64,000 nucleotides of DNA from NCBI GenBank assembly GCA_032622095.1, contig CP136061.1, positions 620,001-684,000 on the forward strand. The letters run 5' to 3'. Positions 36,201 to 48,400 of this stretch are shown here, piece after piece. The notes under the pieces were generated by a model. The model was not told the DNA's origin, made no database searches, and saw only the letters and a program-made list of their open reading frames with translations. Each line of letters begins with the position of its first letter. The first letter of the stretch is position 1. The DNA is from Siphonodentalium dalli (lineage: Eukaryota > Mollusca > Scaphopoda > Gadilida > Siphonodentaliidae). The position numbers and the translations under genes are program-made.

Positions 36201-39200
36201 TGCACCAAGGAGAGTGTTTCGTCTAACATAATCACAAACGCTGATAAATCAATTCAACTATTTCTGCAGATTCCTTGTCTCCTAGCAACCGTAAGCTCAT
36301 TCCACTAGTGAGAATATTTGTAGAAAGTCTACAGCTGACTCTGGAGTGACCACCGGCATCGAACGTGTTACGTAACGTTACATATGGTGGATTGCGACTG
36401 TTTGGTAATTCCTAATTGATTTGTCCATATACGAAACGGTATATATATGAAGGATTTCACTTTGGAATCATGACTGACTAATTTCGTGGTATGAAATTGA
36501 GAAATCGCAGGTTAAAATCCGATGAGAAATAGGTTAAACACGAACTATATTTTAAATATTCGCAAGTTGAAGATCGGCTTCAGTCATCGCGATCGAGTCA
36601 TCACCTAAGAGGTGTTGATGAACGTATCAACGGATTTTATCATTTTCTTGTGGATCGTTCTTTTGCCAACACGTCGATACATGACATGATCGGGGGATAT
36701 ATTTGTGTGTAAAATAATTGCTCAAACCGCTCTCTGGATCGGCATCTTATAGATGTTACCGAATATTTATATGACTTTCGGCCTCATTTGTCGAAGCGGC
36801 TTTTTAGCTCACCTGAGACGAAGTCTCCGGTGGAGCTATAGTCATCACTCCTCGTCCGTCGTCCGTCCGTCCGTCCGTCCGTCCGTCAACAATCATCTTC
36901 TCGTCCCGAACCGTAAGACTTAACGTGTTCATATTTGGTGTGGATGTTCCCTAAGTGAATCACATTCAGATTTGTTCAAATGAGGTCACTGGGTGGAATA
37001 GTTGTGAAAGCAGGGCCATAACTCTATTCCTCCATAGTAATTCTTAGAACGACTTCTTTTACTGAACTATAAGGCCGTATGGATTCATATTTGGTGTGGA
37101 TGTTCCCTAGTTGACTCACATTCAGATTTGTTAAAATGAGGTCACCAGGTTGATTAGTTGAGAAACCAGGGCCATAACTCTATTCCTCCATAGTAATTCT
37201 TAGAATGACTTCTTCTTTTGAACCATTTGACCGATTTAGCTTACATTTGGTATGGAGAGTCCTTGTGTGACTGGGGTTCAGATTTGTTCAAATGGGGTCA
37301 CTGGGTCAAATAGGGGCAGAGCCAGGGCCCAGGGACATAACTCTTAAAAAAAAGTTAATTCAAATCCTTGTTTTAAACACTTGCCCCCCCCTCCACCCCA
37401 CCTCCCCCACCACTGCATGTCCATGCCACCCCACACCAGAGATCCCTGCAAGGTTCACCCCATTAAAAGCCTTACACTTTAGTTATATGACATACCAGGA
37501 ACTGACCAGCCTTAATTCTCACAGTGCTCACAGCTGTGTGTCCAGTCATTATAAAGTAATTAACTTTTATCTCAATATCCACAGTTATCAGGGTAAGAGA
37601 GAAAGATGTCTGTGAATGAAATTTAATCCTATGTGTTTACAGCAATCTCAAATACAACTCTAACTGTTTGACAGTGTACACATTTTATAATAGCATTAGT
37701 ATTAACCATTTCATTACCAGAGCTATGCTGGTACAGCATAAAGACCCTGCACCAGTGTATTATCCTATATATAAGAGAATACACTGGGGTTCAAGATCAA
37801 GGAAATATTGTTAGGCCAATATGGTCAGACATCCAAATAAATCACACATGTCCTACCGGTATTCTCGCAGGGATGTCCCCACATATGTTTGGGGAGGGGG
37901 CAAATTTCTTAGATTTGTTCATTGAGATGTAATTGTTTTTCCAAAACCAATTACATATACTAAAATAAAATGAATATAAAATAATAGACCATTGATCAAG
38001 AGAAATGAGCTCCTAGTTTTAATATTTGTCCAATATTTATTATTTTATAACAAAGTACTAGTATCATGCCAGTGCATTGTCTTATATATGTGAGTGTCCC
38101 ATAGGTAGCCTCACCTAAGAGAATGCACTGGCTTTCAAGGTTAAGGAAATATTGTTAGGCAAATGTAGACAAGCATCCAATAAATCACAGATGTCCTATT
38201 CTTGCAGGGATGTCCCCATGGGTTGAGGGGTGGAATTAGCAGATTTGTTCAATGAGATGTAATTTGTTTTCTCAAAATTAATTATATAGACTAAAATGAA
38301 TATAAAATAGTAAACTACTTAATTTTTTAACCCCCAGATTACATTATATAAAATATATGGCATATTATATACCATTTGAAAGAGCAAGCTCCAAAACATT
38401 GTATTATCAACTTATCCAGTATAATAAACTGTGGACATGTTGTTTTTATTGAGTTGCCAAAGAGTTTTGTCATCTAGATTGCAGTAAAAAGCTAAATTAT
38501 TTTCAATGCAGGGGGAATAACTCTATATATTAAAGATGGAGTTCTTCCCCTTCCATTAAAAAAGTTTGAATTCTGTTGCATTTTGGGATCCAAAGTGGGG
38601 GGGGGGAGTCATTCTATAATTTCAATAGTTTTTGGCTCACCTGAGACAAAGTCTCTGGTGGAGCTATAGTCATCACTCCTCGTCCGTCCGTCAACAATTC
38701 TTTAAACTTCTCCTCTGGAACCATAAGACAGAATGGGTTCATAGTTGGTGTGGATATTGCCCAGGTGACTCACATTCAGATTTGTTCAAATGAGGTCACT
38801 GGGTCAAATGTGGCAGGGACATAACTCCACAAAATATTAAAAATTGCAAGTGAAGTCTGACATTTTTATAAACATTTCCTGGAGATCTGCTAGAGGTCAT
38901 TAATTCCCAATTACAACATCAATCTATCATATGTATTGTTCAAATCTTTCAACAGGACATTTAACTCTCCCACACCCACCACTTCACCAGAACATATTTG
39001 GCAAACTTGAAAAGTGTTCTTTGAAAGAACCACCAGCTCTATTTAGTTCACATTTAATATTGAAGCTCCTTTGGTGATGTGTGATTCAGATTTGTTTAAT
39101 CAGGGTCACCAGGTCAAGTAGGTGCAAGGCCAGCTACATTACTCTTTCTCTCCATAGCAATTCATCATACGTCTTCTATGCAGGAATGAAATGGCCTATT

Positions 39201-42200
39201 TTGCTTATATTTAGTAGGAAATTACCTTGGGTGACAGATTTGTGAAAATGGCATCACAAAGTCGAATAAGGGCATTGCCAGAGACATAACTATTTCACAA
39301 CATAGTAATTCTTAAAATATGTATGGCAGAGCCAAGAACTAGTAGTGTACATTTGGTAATTTGGCCACATATCCTGTTTAGATCTACTTCTTTTAAAGTG
39401 ATTATGAAAAGTTCTGACTGTTGTGGTCTCCAGAGTCCCAGTCTTATCAGTCTTTGCAGTCTGGTGAGCGACCCCACAGTCATTGACTGTCTTGTTATGA
39501 GAAAGAACTGAATTCATACAAGCCAATAAAACATGATCATGCACCATCGTTTGCAAATAGTTTGGGATTGTTGATAGTAAATTATACAAGTAACATGCCC
39601 ATAGTTTAAACGCGATCACATTGCATGGTTAAAAAAAACGAACTGCAATGAATGGTATTGGACGCGTATTCAATTAATTCAGGAGTTAAATTAACGTTGT
39701 GGGATCCACTACAATAATTTAGTTTTGGTGATTGTTTCAAAGGAATTATTATGAATGTCGGGATAACTTTTCATGATATTATAGTATTAATAAATAGGCC
39801 TACACGAAATATTTAATGTATATAGTTTATATTAATCTTATATAATTATATGGAAACTAAACGCTCTTTATTGATCCATGCTGTTGAATAAATTTTAGGG
39901 TAAATTTATTTCATATATGGTAAACGGACGCCTATACATGTGTTTCAAAGACTGGCATATATACCTGAAATAACTATGTATATTATAACACGCGGTTATG
40001 GCACAGGTCGATTCCGCCTGCTCAACTTTTAACATTTCTTGCCGACGTCAATTTTGTGAACCCAAGTATACAAAAACAACATTTGATTCAGAATGAAATA
40101 ACTCTTGCAGAGAAAGTGACAATAAGTAATCATTAACGCAATGAAGATTAGTGTAGTTACAGCGGTCACAAATCCCACAAAGTAAGTCGCGCGTGATTCA
40201 TATAAATAGACAACTGGTGACGTAATAATTTCTCTTTTGATGTAGCTGTGTGTTGTTGGTCAGATATCGTTAAAACCAAATTAGTTGCCAAGATCATACT
40301 CCTGTTTATGAATTTTATGTTGAGGAAATTTCTGAATTTTTTAATTTAAATTTTTATTGTTAAATTGAGCAAAAACATTCAAATATCAAATTAAAAAAAA
40401 ATGGTGGTTATTTTGTCATTTTAAAAAAAATCAAAGTTTTTAAACTATCAATATGTATAAACAAAGTGCACCAAGGAGAGTGTTTCGTCTAACATAATCA
40501 CAAACGCTGATAAATCAATTCAACTATTTCTGCAGATTCCTTGTCTCCTAGCAACCGTAAGCTCATTCCACTAGTGAGAATATTTGTAGAAAGTCTACAG
40601 CTGACTCTGGAGTGACCACCGGCATCGAACGTGTTACGTAACGTTACACATGGTGGATTGCGACTGTTTTGTAATTCCTAATTGATTTGTCCATATACGA
40701 AACGGTATATATATGAAGGATTTCACTTTGGAATCATGACTGACTAATTTCGTGGTATGAAATTGAGAAATCGCAGGTTAAAATCCGATGAGAAATAGGT
40801 TAAACACGAACTATATTTTAAATATTCGCAAGTTGAAGATCGGCTTCAGTCATCGCGATCGAGTCATCACCTAAGAGGTGTTGATGAACGTATCAACGGA
40901 TTTTATCATTTTCTTGTGGATCGTTCTTTTGCCAACACGTCGATACATGACATGATCGGGGGGATATATTTGTGTGTAAAATAATTGCTCAAACCGCTCT
41001 CTGGATCGGCATCTTATAGATGTTACCGAATATTTATATGACTTTCGGCCTCATTTGTCGAAGCGGCTTTTTATGAGAAAGAACTGAATTCATACAAGCC
41101 AATAAAACATGATCATGCACCATCGTTTGCGAATAGTTTGGGATTGTTGATAGTAAATTATACAACTAACATGCCCATAGTTTAAACGCGATCACATTGC
41201 ATGGTTAAAAAAAACGAACTGCAATGAATGGTATTGGACGCGTATTCAATTAATTCAGGAGTTAAATTAACGTTGTGGGATCCACTACAATAATTTAGTT
41301 TTGGTGATTGTTTCAAAGGAATTATTATGAATGTCGGGATAACTTTTCATGATATTATAGTATTAATAAATAGGCCTACACAAAATATTTAATGTATATA
41401 GTTTATATTAATCTTATATAATTATATGGAAACTAAACGCTCTTTATTGATCCATGCTGTTGAATAAATTTTAGGGTAAATTTATTTCATATATGGTAAA
41501 CGGACGCCTATACATGTGTTTCAAAGACTGGCATATATACCTGAAATAACTATGTATATTATAACACGCGGTTATGGCACAGGTCGATTCCGTATGCGCA
41601 ACTTGGAAAGTGACAATAAGTAATCATTAACGCAATGAAGATTAGTGTAGTTACAGCGGTCACAAATCCCACAAAGTAAGTCGCGCGTGATTCATATAAA
41701 TAGACAACTGGTGACGTAATAATTTCTCTTTTGATGTAGCTGTGTGTTGTTGGTCAGATATCGTTAAAACCAAATTAGTTGCCAAGATCATACTCCTGTT
41801 TATGAATTTTATGTTGAGGAAATTTCTGAATTTTTTAATTTAAATTTTTATTGTTAAATTGAGCAAAAACATTCAAATATCAAATTAAACAAAAATGGTG
41901 GTTATTTTGTCATTTAAAAAAAAAATCAAAGTTTTTAAACTATCAATATGTATAAACAAAGTGCACCAAGGAGAGTGTTTCGTCTAACATAATCACAAAC
42001 GCTGATAAATCAATTCAACTATTTCTGCAGATTCCTTGTCTCCTAGCAACCGTAAGCTCATTCCACTAGTGAGAATATTTGTAGAAAGTCTACAGCTGAC
42101 TCTGGAGTGACCACCGGCATCGAACGTGTTACGTAACGTTACACATGGTGGATTGCGACTGTTTTGTAATTCCTAATTGATTTGTCCATATACGAAACGG

Positions 42201-44961
42201 TATATATATGAAGGATTTCACTTTGGAATCATGACTGACTAATTTCGTGGTTGAAATTGAGAAATCGCAGGTTTAAATCCGATGAGAAATAGGTTAAACA
42301 CGAACTATATTTTAAATATTCGCAAGTTGAAGATCGGCTTCAGTCAACACGATCGAGTCATCACCTAAGAGGTGTTGATGAACGTATCAACGGATTTTAT
42401 CATTTTCTTGTGGATTGTTCTTTTGCCAACACGTTGATACATGACATGATCGGGGGGATATATTTGTGTGTAAAATAATTGCTCAAACCGCTCTCTGGGT
42501 CGGCATCTTATAGATGTTACCGAATATATATATGACTTTCGGCCTCATTTGTCGAAGCGGCTTTTTATGAGAAAGAACTGAATTCATACAAGCCAATAAA
42601 ACATGATCATGCACCATCGTTTGCGAATAGTGTGGGATAGTTGATAGTACATTCTACATGTAACATGCCCATATTTTAAACGCGATCACATTGCATGGTT
42701 AAAAAAACGAACTGCAATGAATGGTATTGGACGCGTATTCAATTAATTCAGGAGTTAAATTAACGTTGTGGAGGCGGAGCCACTACAATAATTTAGTTTT
42801 AGTGGTTGTTTCAAAGGAATTATTATGAATGTCGGAATAACTTTTCATTGTATTATAGTATTAATAAATACACAAAATATTTAATGTACCGGTATATAGT
42901 TTATATCAATCTTATAATTATATGGACACTAAACGCTCTTTATTGATCCATGCTGTTGAATAAATTTTACAGTAAATTTTATTTCATAATATGGTAAACG
43001 GACGCCTATACATGTGTTTCAAAGACTGGCATATATACCTGAAATAACTATGTATATTTTAACAGGCGGTTATGGCACAGGTCGATTCCGCCTGCTCAAC
43101 TTTTAACATTTCTTGCCGACGTCAATTTTGTGAACCCAAGTATACAAACGACATTTGATTCAGAATGAAATAACTCTTGCAGAGAAAGTGACAATAAGTA
43201 ATCATTAACGCAATGAATATTAGTGTTGTAACAGCGGTCACAAATCCCACAAAGTAAGTCGCGCGTGATTCATATAAATATATTTTGACAACTGGTGACG
43301 TAATAATTTCTCTTTTGATGTAGCTGTGTGTTGTTGGTCAGATATCGTTAAAACCAAATTAGTTGCCAAGATCATACTCCTGTTTATGAATTTTATGTTG
43401 AGGAAATTTCTGAATTTTTTAATTTAAATTTTTATTGTTAAATTGAACAAAAACATTCAAATATAAAATTAAACAAAAATGGTGGTTATTTTTTCATTTT
43501 TTTTTAAATCAAAGTTTTTAAACTATCAATATGTATAAACAAAGTGCACCAAGGAGAGTGTTTCGTCTAACAAATCACAAACGCTGATAAATCAATTCAA
43601 CTATTTCTGCAGATTCCTTGTCTCCTAGCAACCGTAAGCTCATTCCACTAGTGAGAATATTTGTAGAAAGTCTACAGCTGACTCTGGAGTGACCACCGGC
43701 ATCGAACGTGTTACGTAACGTTACGCATGGTGGATTGCGACTGTTTTGTAATTCCTAATTGATTTGTCCATATACGAAACGGTATATATATGAAGGATTT
43801 CACTTTGGAATCATGACTGACTAATTTCGTGGTATGAAATTGAGAAATCGCAGGTTAAAATCCGATGAGAAATAGGTTAAACACGAACTATATTTTAAAT
43901 ATTCGCAAGTTGAAGATCGGCTTCAGTCATCGCGATCGAGTCATCACCTAAGAGGTGTTGATGAACGTATCAACGGATTTTATCATTTTCTTGTGGATCG
44001 TTCTTTTGCCAACACGTCGATACTTGACATGATCGGGGGGATATATTTGTGTGTAAAATAATTGCTCAAACCGCTCTCTGGGTCGGCATCTTATAGATGT
44101 TACCGAATATATATATGACTTTCGGCCTCATTTGTCGAAGCAGCTTTTTATGAGAAAGAACTGAATTCATACAAGCCAATAAAACATGATCATGCACCAT
44201 CGTTTGCGAATAGTTTGGGATAGTTGATAGTACATTCTACATGTAACATGCCCATAGTTTAAACGCGATCACATTGCATGGTTAAAAAAACGAACTGCAA
44301 TGAATGGTATTGGACGCGTATTCAATTAATTCAGGAGTTAAATTAACGTTGTGGAGGCTGAGCCACTACAATAATTTAGTTTTAGTGGTTGTTTGAAAGG
44401 AATTATTATGAATGTCGGAATAACTTTTCAATAAATACACGATATATTTAATGTATATAGTTTATATCAATCTTATAATTATATGGACACTAAACGCTCT
44501 TTATTGATCCATGCTGTTGAATAAATTTTACGGTAAATTTTATTTCATATATGGTAAACGGACACCTATACATGTGTTTCAAAGACCATATATACCTGAA
44601 ATAACTATGTATATTATAACATGCGGTTATGGCACAGGTCGATTCCGCCTGCTCAACTTTTAACATTTCTTGCCGACGTCAATTTTGTGAACCCAAGTAT
44701 ACAAACGACATTTGATTCAGAATGAAATAACTCTTGCAGAGAAAGTGACAATAAGTAATCATTAACGCAATGAATATTAGTGTAGTAACAGCTGTCACAA
44801 AGCAAGTCGCGGGTGATTCATATAAATAGACAACTGGTGACGTAATAATTTCTCTTTTGATGTAGCTGTGTGTTGTTGGTCAGATATCGTTAAAACAAAA
44901 TTAGTTGCCAAGATCATACTCTGTTTATGAATTTTATGTTGAGGAAATTTCTGAATTTTTT
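27250..44961 (+). repeat. 1.57-kb satellite array, about ten monomers
   Basis: The landmark ATGATCGGGGGGATATAT recurs at 28811, 30384, 31960, 33536, 35110 and 36686 (spacings 1573-1576), then at 40952, 42446 and 44029 after an insertion. The central monomers are almost identical; the unit ending at 42446 has an ~80-bp deletion near 41605, and the last copies from 42446 are more diverged. The monomer is AT-rich, carries AAACGCTCTTTATT, and has no long frame. A 64-codon hydrophobic minus-strand frame (27889-28083) has an ATG only in the first copy. The array ends inside a monomer at 44961. Confidence 0.95.
36807..39494 (+). mobile_element. 2.7-kb repeat block inserted in the satellite
   Basis: The monomer is interrupted after GCGGCTTTTTA (36806) and resumes at TTATGAGAAAGAACTG (39495); TTA is present on both sides, a possible 3-bp duplication. 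The inserted block starts GCTCACCTGAGACGAAGTC and has a second such start at 38638. It holds two copies of a module of about 330 bp that begins with the CCAGTG...CACTGG hairpin (37750, 38070). I see no inverted termini or transposase, so the mechanism is unknown. Confidence 0.75.
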
Positions 44962-46515
44962 GGCATTACGTTCGCGTGTGGTTACACATCTCAATAATTT
45001 ACATTAGCCATAAAGACCAGTTCAAGTTGGTTGCATCATTGTCCCATTTTGAGGTTTAATCCATGGCAACTATTCCATGTGGTCAGTTTCCCCTCCAGAT
45101 CCATTCCTGATAATGTATATGCATTATTAGTTTCAATATATGCATGTTTTCTAAATCATAGAAGCGCAGTTATTCATTGTATATTTCGATATGTTCAATA
45201 TGGACTAACAGCATATACCCACCTCCAAGGCGCCCGTATCTTTAAAATCCGATGAAAATTGGTTAAACACAATTTTTTTTTTAAATATTGGCAAGTTGAA
45301 GAACGGCCTCATCGCGTTTGAGTCAACAGCTGCGAGGTGTTGCTGTGTTGGTGAACGTATCAACTGATTTTATAATTTTCTTCTAGATCGTTCTTTTGCC
45401 AACACGTCGGGTTGACTAGACCTCTTAATTCATAGTACGGCGATAGGTGGATTGATAAAAATTATTTCCGTTGATCAATTGCATATAAACTTGAATAAGT
45501 GACATAACTGCTCTATACAAAGCATAATTAGACTCCAATAAGTTCGTAATGTAATCTTCTAGTATATATACACAGAGTATATATACATCCACCGATATGC
45601 AGGGACAAATGCAGCGAAATGCAATGCAGCAGTGTTCGGTTAATTATCAGGCGGCATGCACGAGAAAAGAAACATTCAAAACACCAGTCAGTGAGATAGA
45701 CAATGTTGTAAACTCTGTCCTTGATGTTGGTACGTCACTGGCCACGTGCGCGTTCGTGATTATTGTCGGGCGGCATTGTTTGATCTTTTCCTGCAACGTT
45801 TGGTAATCGCATGCATTTGCTGTAGTGGGCAGTTCACAGTACAACATATTTTTTACATATTCTTATCAAATCACGATTCGGATGAAACACATGTATGCAA
45901 TTGGAATGGGGAAAATATCCCTCTATATAAGTCTGTTTCAAGTTGGTTCGCGCAAGATAATTATGCGATCCCCAAATTTCACCGACACAAAAATCTGATA
46001 ATCTGATAATTCTTATAAATATTTTTGAAAGCATCTTCAACAGAGAATAAATAAAGACACTGTGTGGTGGTATGTTTAGTTCTTTATTCCGGATTTTGTT
46101 ATCGCGTTGGAGTTGAATGGAGTTGTGTCGGCATATTTGGAATTGAATTTGAAAATTCTCTGTCTCCTTGGCTTACCTGTGGTCGCTATCCAAATGTTCT
46201 AACTGATTTACGTACGAAAAGACTTGGAAGTATGTCTGAATATAGATCCGAGCATATTATCACCCAATTGCCCGCGCCCGCCGAAAGCGGCGACCTCAAG
46301 GAATTATGTGCTTGGGGACGTCAACCATTGAAGACGTTAGTACTCTAAAATATATTTAGTTTCACGTGATGAATGAATGTAAGGTCAGTTTCTTAATATA
46401 TTAACGCATATTATAGACCAACTTGAACAAAACAGATCGAAAATGTCACACAGCCTTGAGTCTTAAAAAAAACAGCGAAAATTATTCTTATCGGCAGATT
46501 ATTCGATCGCGGTTG
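44962..46515. other. Sequence right of the satellite
   Basis: An unrelated 280-bp stretch follows the array, then a highly diverged satellite fragment at about 45242-45409 (AAAATCCGATGA, TCGTTCTTTTGCCAACACGT). The rest is unassigned. A 94-codon frame at 46064-46348 was not recognisable. Confidence 0.55.
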
Positions 46516-46725
46516 ACACGAGGAATGACCGCGGTGTAAGGCCGTCGTGGAAAATACTACCGCGGTGCACGCCGGTAACGGACTAGATTACCGTGGTGTA
46601 CTACCGTATGACCGCGGTGTACTACCGCATGGCCACGGTGTACTACCGCATGACCGCGGTGTATTACCGCATGACCGTGGTGTATTACCGCATGGCCGCG
46701 GTGTACTACCGCATGACCGGCCCAT
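46516..46725 (+). repeat. 21-bp-period minisatellite, right
   Basis: About six units alternate GTACTACCGCATG with ACCGCGGT-type cores at 21-bp spacing from 46597. Each 21 bp equals seven codons, giving an incidental open frame with repeating RGVLPH(D/G). It adjoins the right inverted end and mirrors the array at 19590. Confidence 0.85.
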
Positions 46726-46815
46726 AACCTCGTTAAAGGGGTCGATTAATTAGAGCATAGCTTTATATTGAACTCAAAGAAGATCACCAAATGCGTTCTT
46801 CTCAAAGTAACATAA

Positions 46816-48400
46816 CCCTTTGAACCCGACTGGCCGCAAAAGCGGCCAGCCAGAAAACGTTCATACACCCGACTGGCCGCAAAAGCGGCCAGCAGCATTC
46901 AGTTACATCATAAACCTATGTAGCATGTGTATACATGTTATAACCATTGGTATATCCACTTATATCTATGTAAATGATCCCAAGGAACTTCAGCATTGCC
47001 ATGGGTGTATATGTATGAGTTTGTTGCCGACTAGTTGGGGTAGAAAAACATGCGCATGCGCACAGCGCAGAATTCAACAAACGTACATTATTTGAAGCTA
47101 TTCGGATAAAGCTCTACATTGTTGCGCGGTTCGCAGGATTGTAGAAAGACACCATGCATTTCGATCACTCTTTTTGGTTTAAATTAGTATTGCATACATA
47201 ATCAATGTTCTGTCATATGTGCGGAAGGCGAATGCAGTTTCTTATTTGAGTCGATTTGTTTCGCGCATGCGCATAGGATAAAATGATAAATGTATGGATT
47301 ATTGTGAAATGATACATTCACATCAAGGATCTCCATAGTACATAAATTTGCGTTATACAGCTGCACGTTTTGACATTGCACCAGAGTAGTACTGTGGAAA
47401 TGGGTTGCATGGTCACAATACCATCTAGTCCGATCTACTTGCGCGTGCACATTACAAACATGTGGTCAAATCGTGCATTATTGAGCAATTATGTAAAGTT
47501 TAAGACTCGTGGCACCATTTGAACATGACCATCACCTTGCACTATAGGCGATGTCTAAAGGGACGTAACGCCATTGAATGCATAGGGAAGTGGTGTCATT
47601 CGATCACTTGGGCTATATGCTTAGCAACCATTGATACCGTTAAATACAAACTACATGTAGGTTCAATCTTCTGACCTGCTGTATCTCCAGTTTCACAATA
47701 GGGTATTGACTGCATAGAAAATGCTGTTTCTTAGCACGGAATTATACGACGCTATAAGCTATAATTGAATTATACTTTCAGTTCCGGGTAGTTGCTTAGA
47801 AACCGTTACCAGGGTACCAGGGAGTGATCGTGTGGCAAAGTATACCGTTTAAAAAAAAATACACAGTGGCCCATGGGAACATACCTTTAAAATTTCAGAC
47901 CTGTAGCACCATTTGAACATAACCATCAGCATGTGCATGCCAAGAATGTCTAAATTGGGGCATAATACAATTGGATTCACAGGGCAATGGTGTCATTCGA
48001 GCATTTGGGGTATTTGCTTAGCAACCGTTGCTACCCTTAAATACAAGTTAGGATCAGACTTCTGGCCAGATATATCTCAGATTTCACAATAGGGTGTTGA
48101 CTGCATCAAAAACGCCATTTCCTTGGGCTGAATTACGACCATAAAAGCTATAATTGTATTTTACTTTCAATATCGGGTAGATGCCTAGCAACCGTTACCA
48201 GGGAGTGATCACGTGGGAATGTAACCATATCGTAAAATAATCAGTGATCCATGGGGAACATACATCTAAAATTTCAGAAATGTGACACCACTTGAACATA
48301 AACAACACCATACATCTAAACACTGGCCACAATATAAAAAATACCACTGGGAGCCCAGGGTCAGGGTGTAGATCGTTGTGGGGAGCCAGGGTTCAAAGGG
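46816..48400. mobile_element. piggyBac-like non-autonomous element
   Basis: Ends CCCTTTGAACCC...GGGTTCAAAGGG, 1585 bp apart. TTAA follows on the right (48401-48404) and ATAA precedes on the left, consistent with a TTAA target with one mutation. Just inside the left end, CTGGCCGCAAAAGCGGCCAG occurs twice (46829, 46871) and is itself palindromic. The interior holds a tandem duplication of about 390 bp (47505-48290). No transposase. Confidence 0.7.
47505..48290 (+). repeat. ~390-bp tandem duplication
   Basis: Two diverged copies share ACCATTTGAACAT, TGGTGTCATTCGA, TTTCACAATAGGGT and CGTTACCAGGGAGTGATC blocks. A third partial start (AAATTTCAGAAATGTGACAC) lies at about 48268. It is internal to the piggyBac-like element. 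Confidence 0.75.

Larger units (their letters stand above)
19545..46763. mobile_element. Candidate giant inverted-end element (27.2 kb)
   Basis: The left end AGCTATGCTCTAATTAATCG (19546) and right end CGATTAATTAGAGCATAGCT (46743-46762) are inverted copies. Homology continues inward as GACCC...TTAACGAGGTT, for about 38 bp. TA dinucleotides flank both (19543-19544, 46764-46765), as expected of Tc1/mariner-type insertion. Next to each end lies a 21-bp-period minisatellite containing GACCGCGGTGT. The interior has a 1.57-kb satellite array, two hAT elements, a GTTGAGCT element and no recognisable transposase. The ends also match the 213-bp hairpin element at 63299. Alternative: two independent truncated copies that happen to face each other. 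Confidence 0.5.

Noticed and set aside
27250-44961. Satellite array as a CRISPR array or rDNA
   Set aside because: The unit is 1.57 kb without spacer structure, and no conserved rRNA sequence was recognised.
46064-46348. 94-codon frame right of the satellite
   Set aside because: Composition is protein-like, but no domain was recognised, no splice sites support it, and it lies in unassigned repeat-rich DNA.
46547-46753. Open frame with repeating RGVLPHD peptide
   Set aside because: It is a consequence of a 21-bp minisatellite whose period equals seven codons; no other coding evidence.
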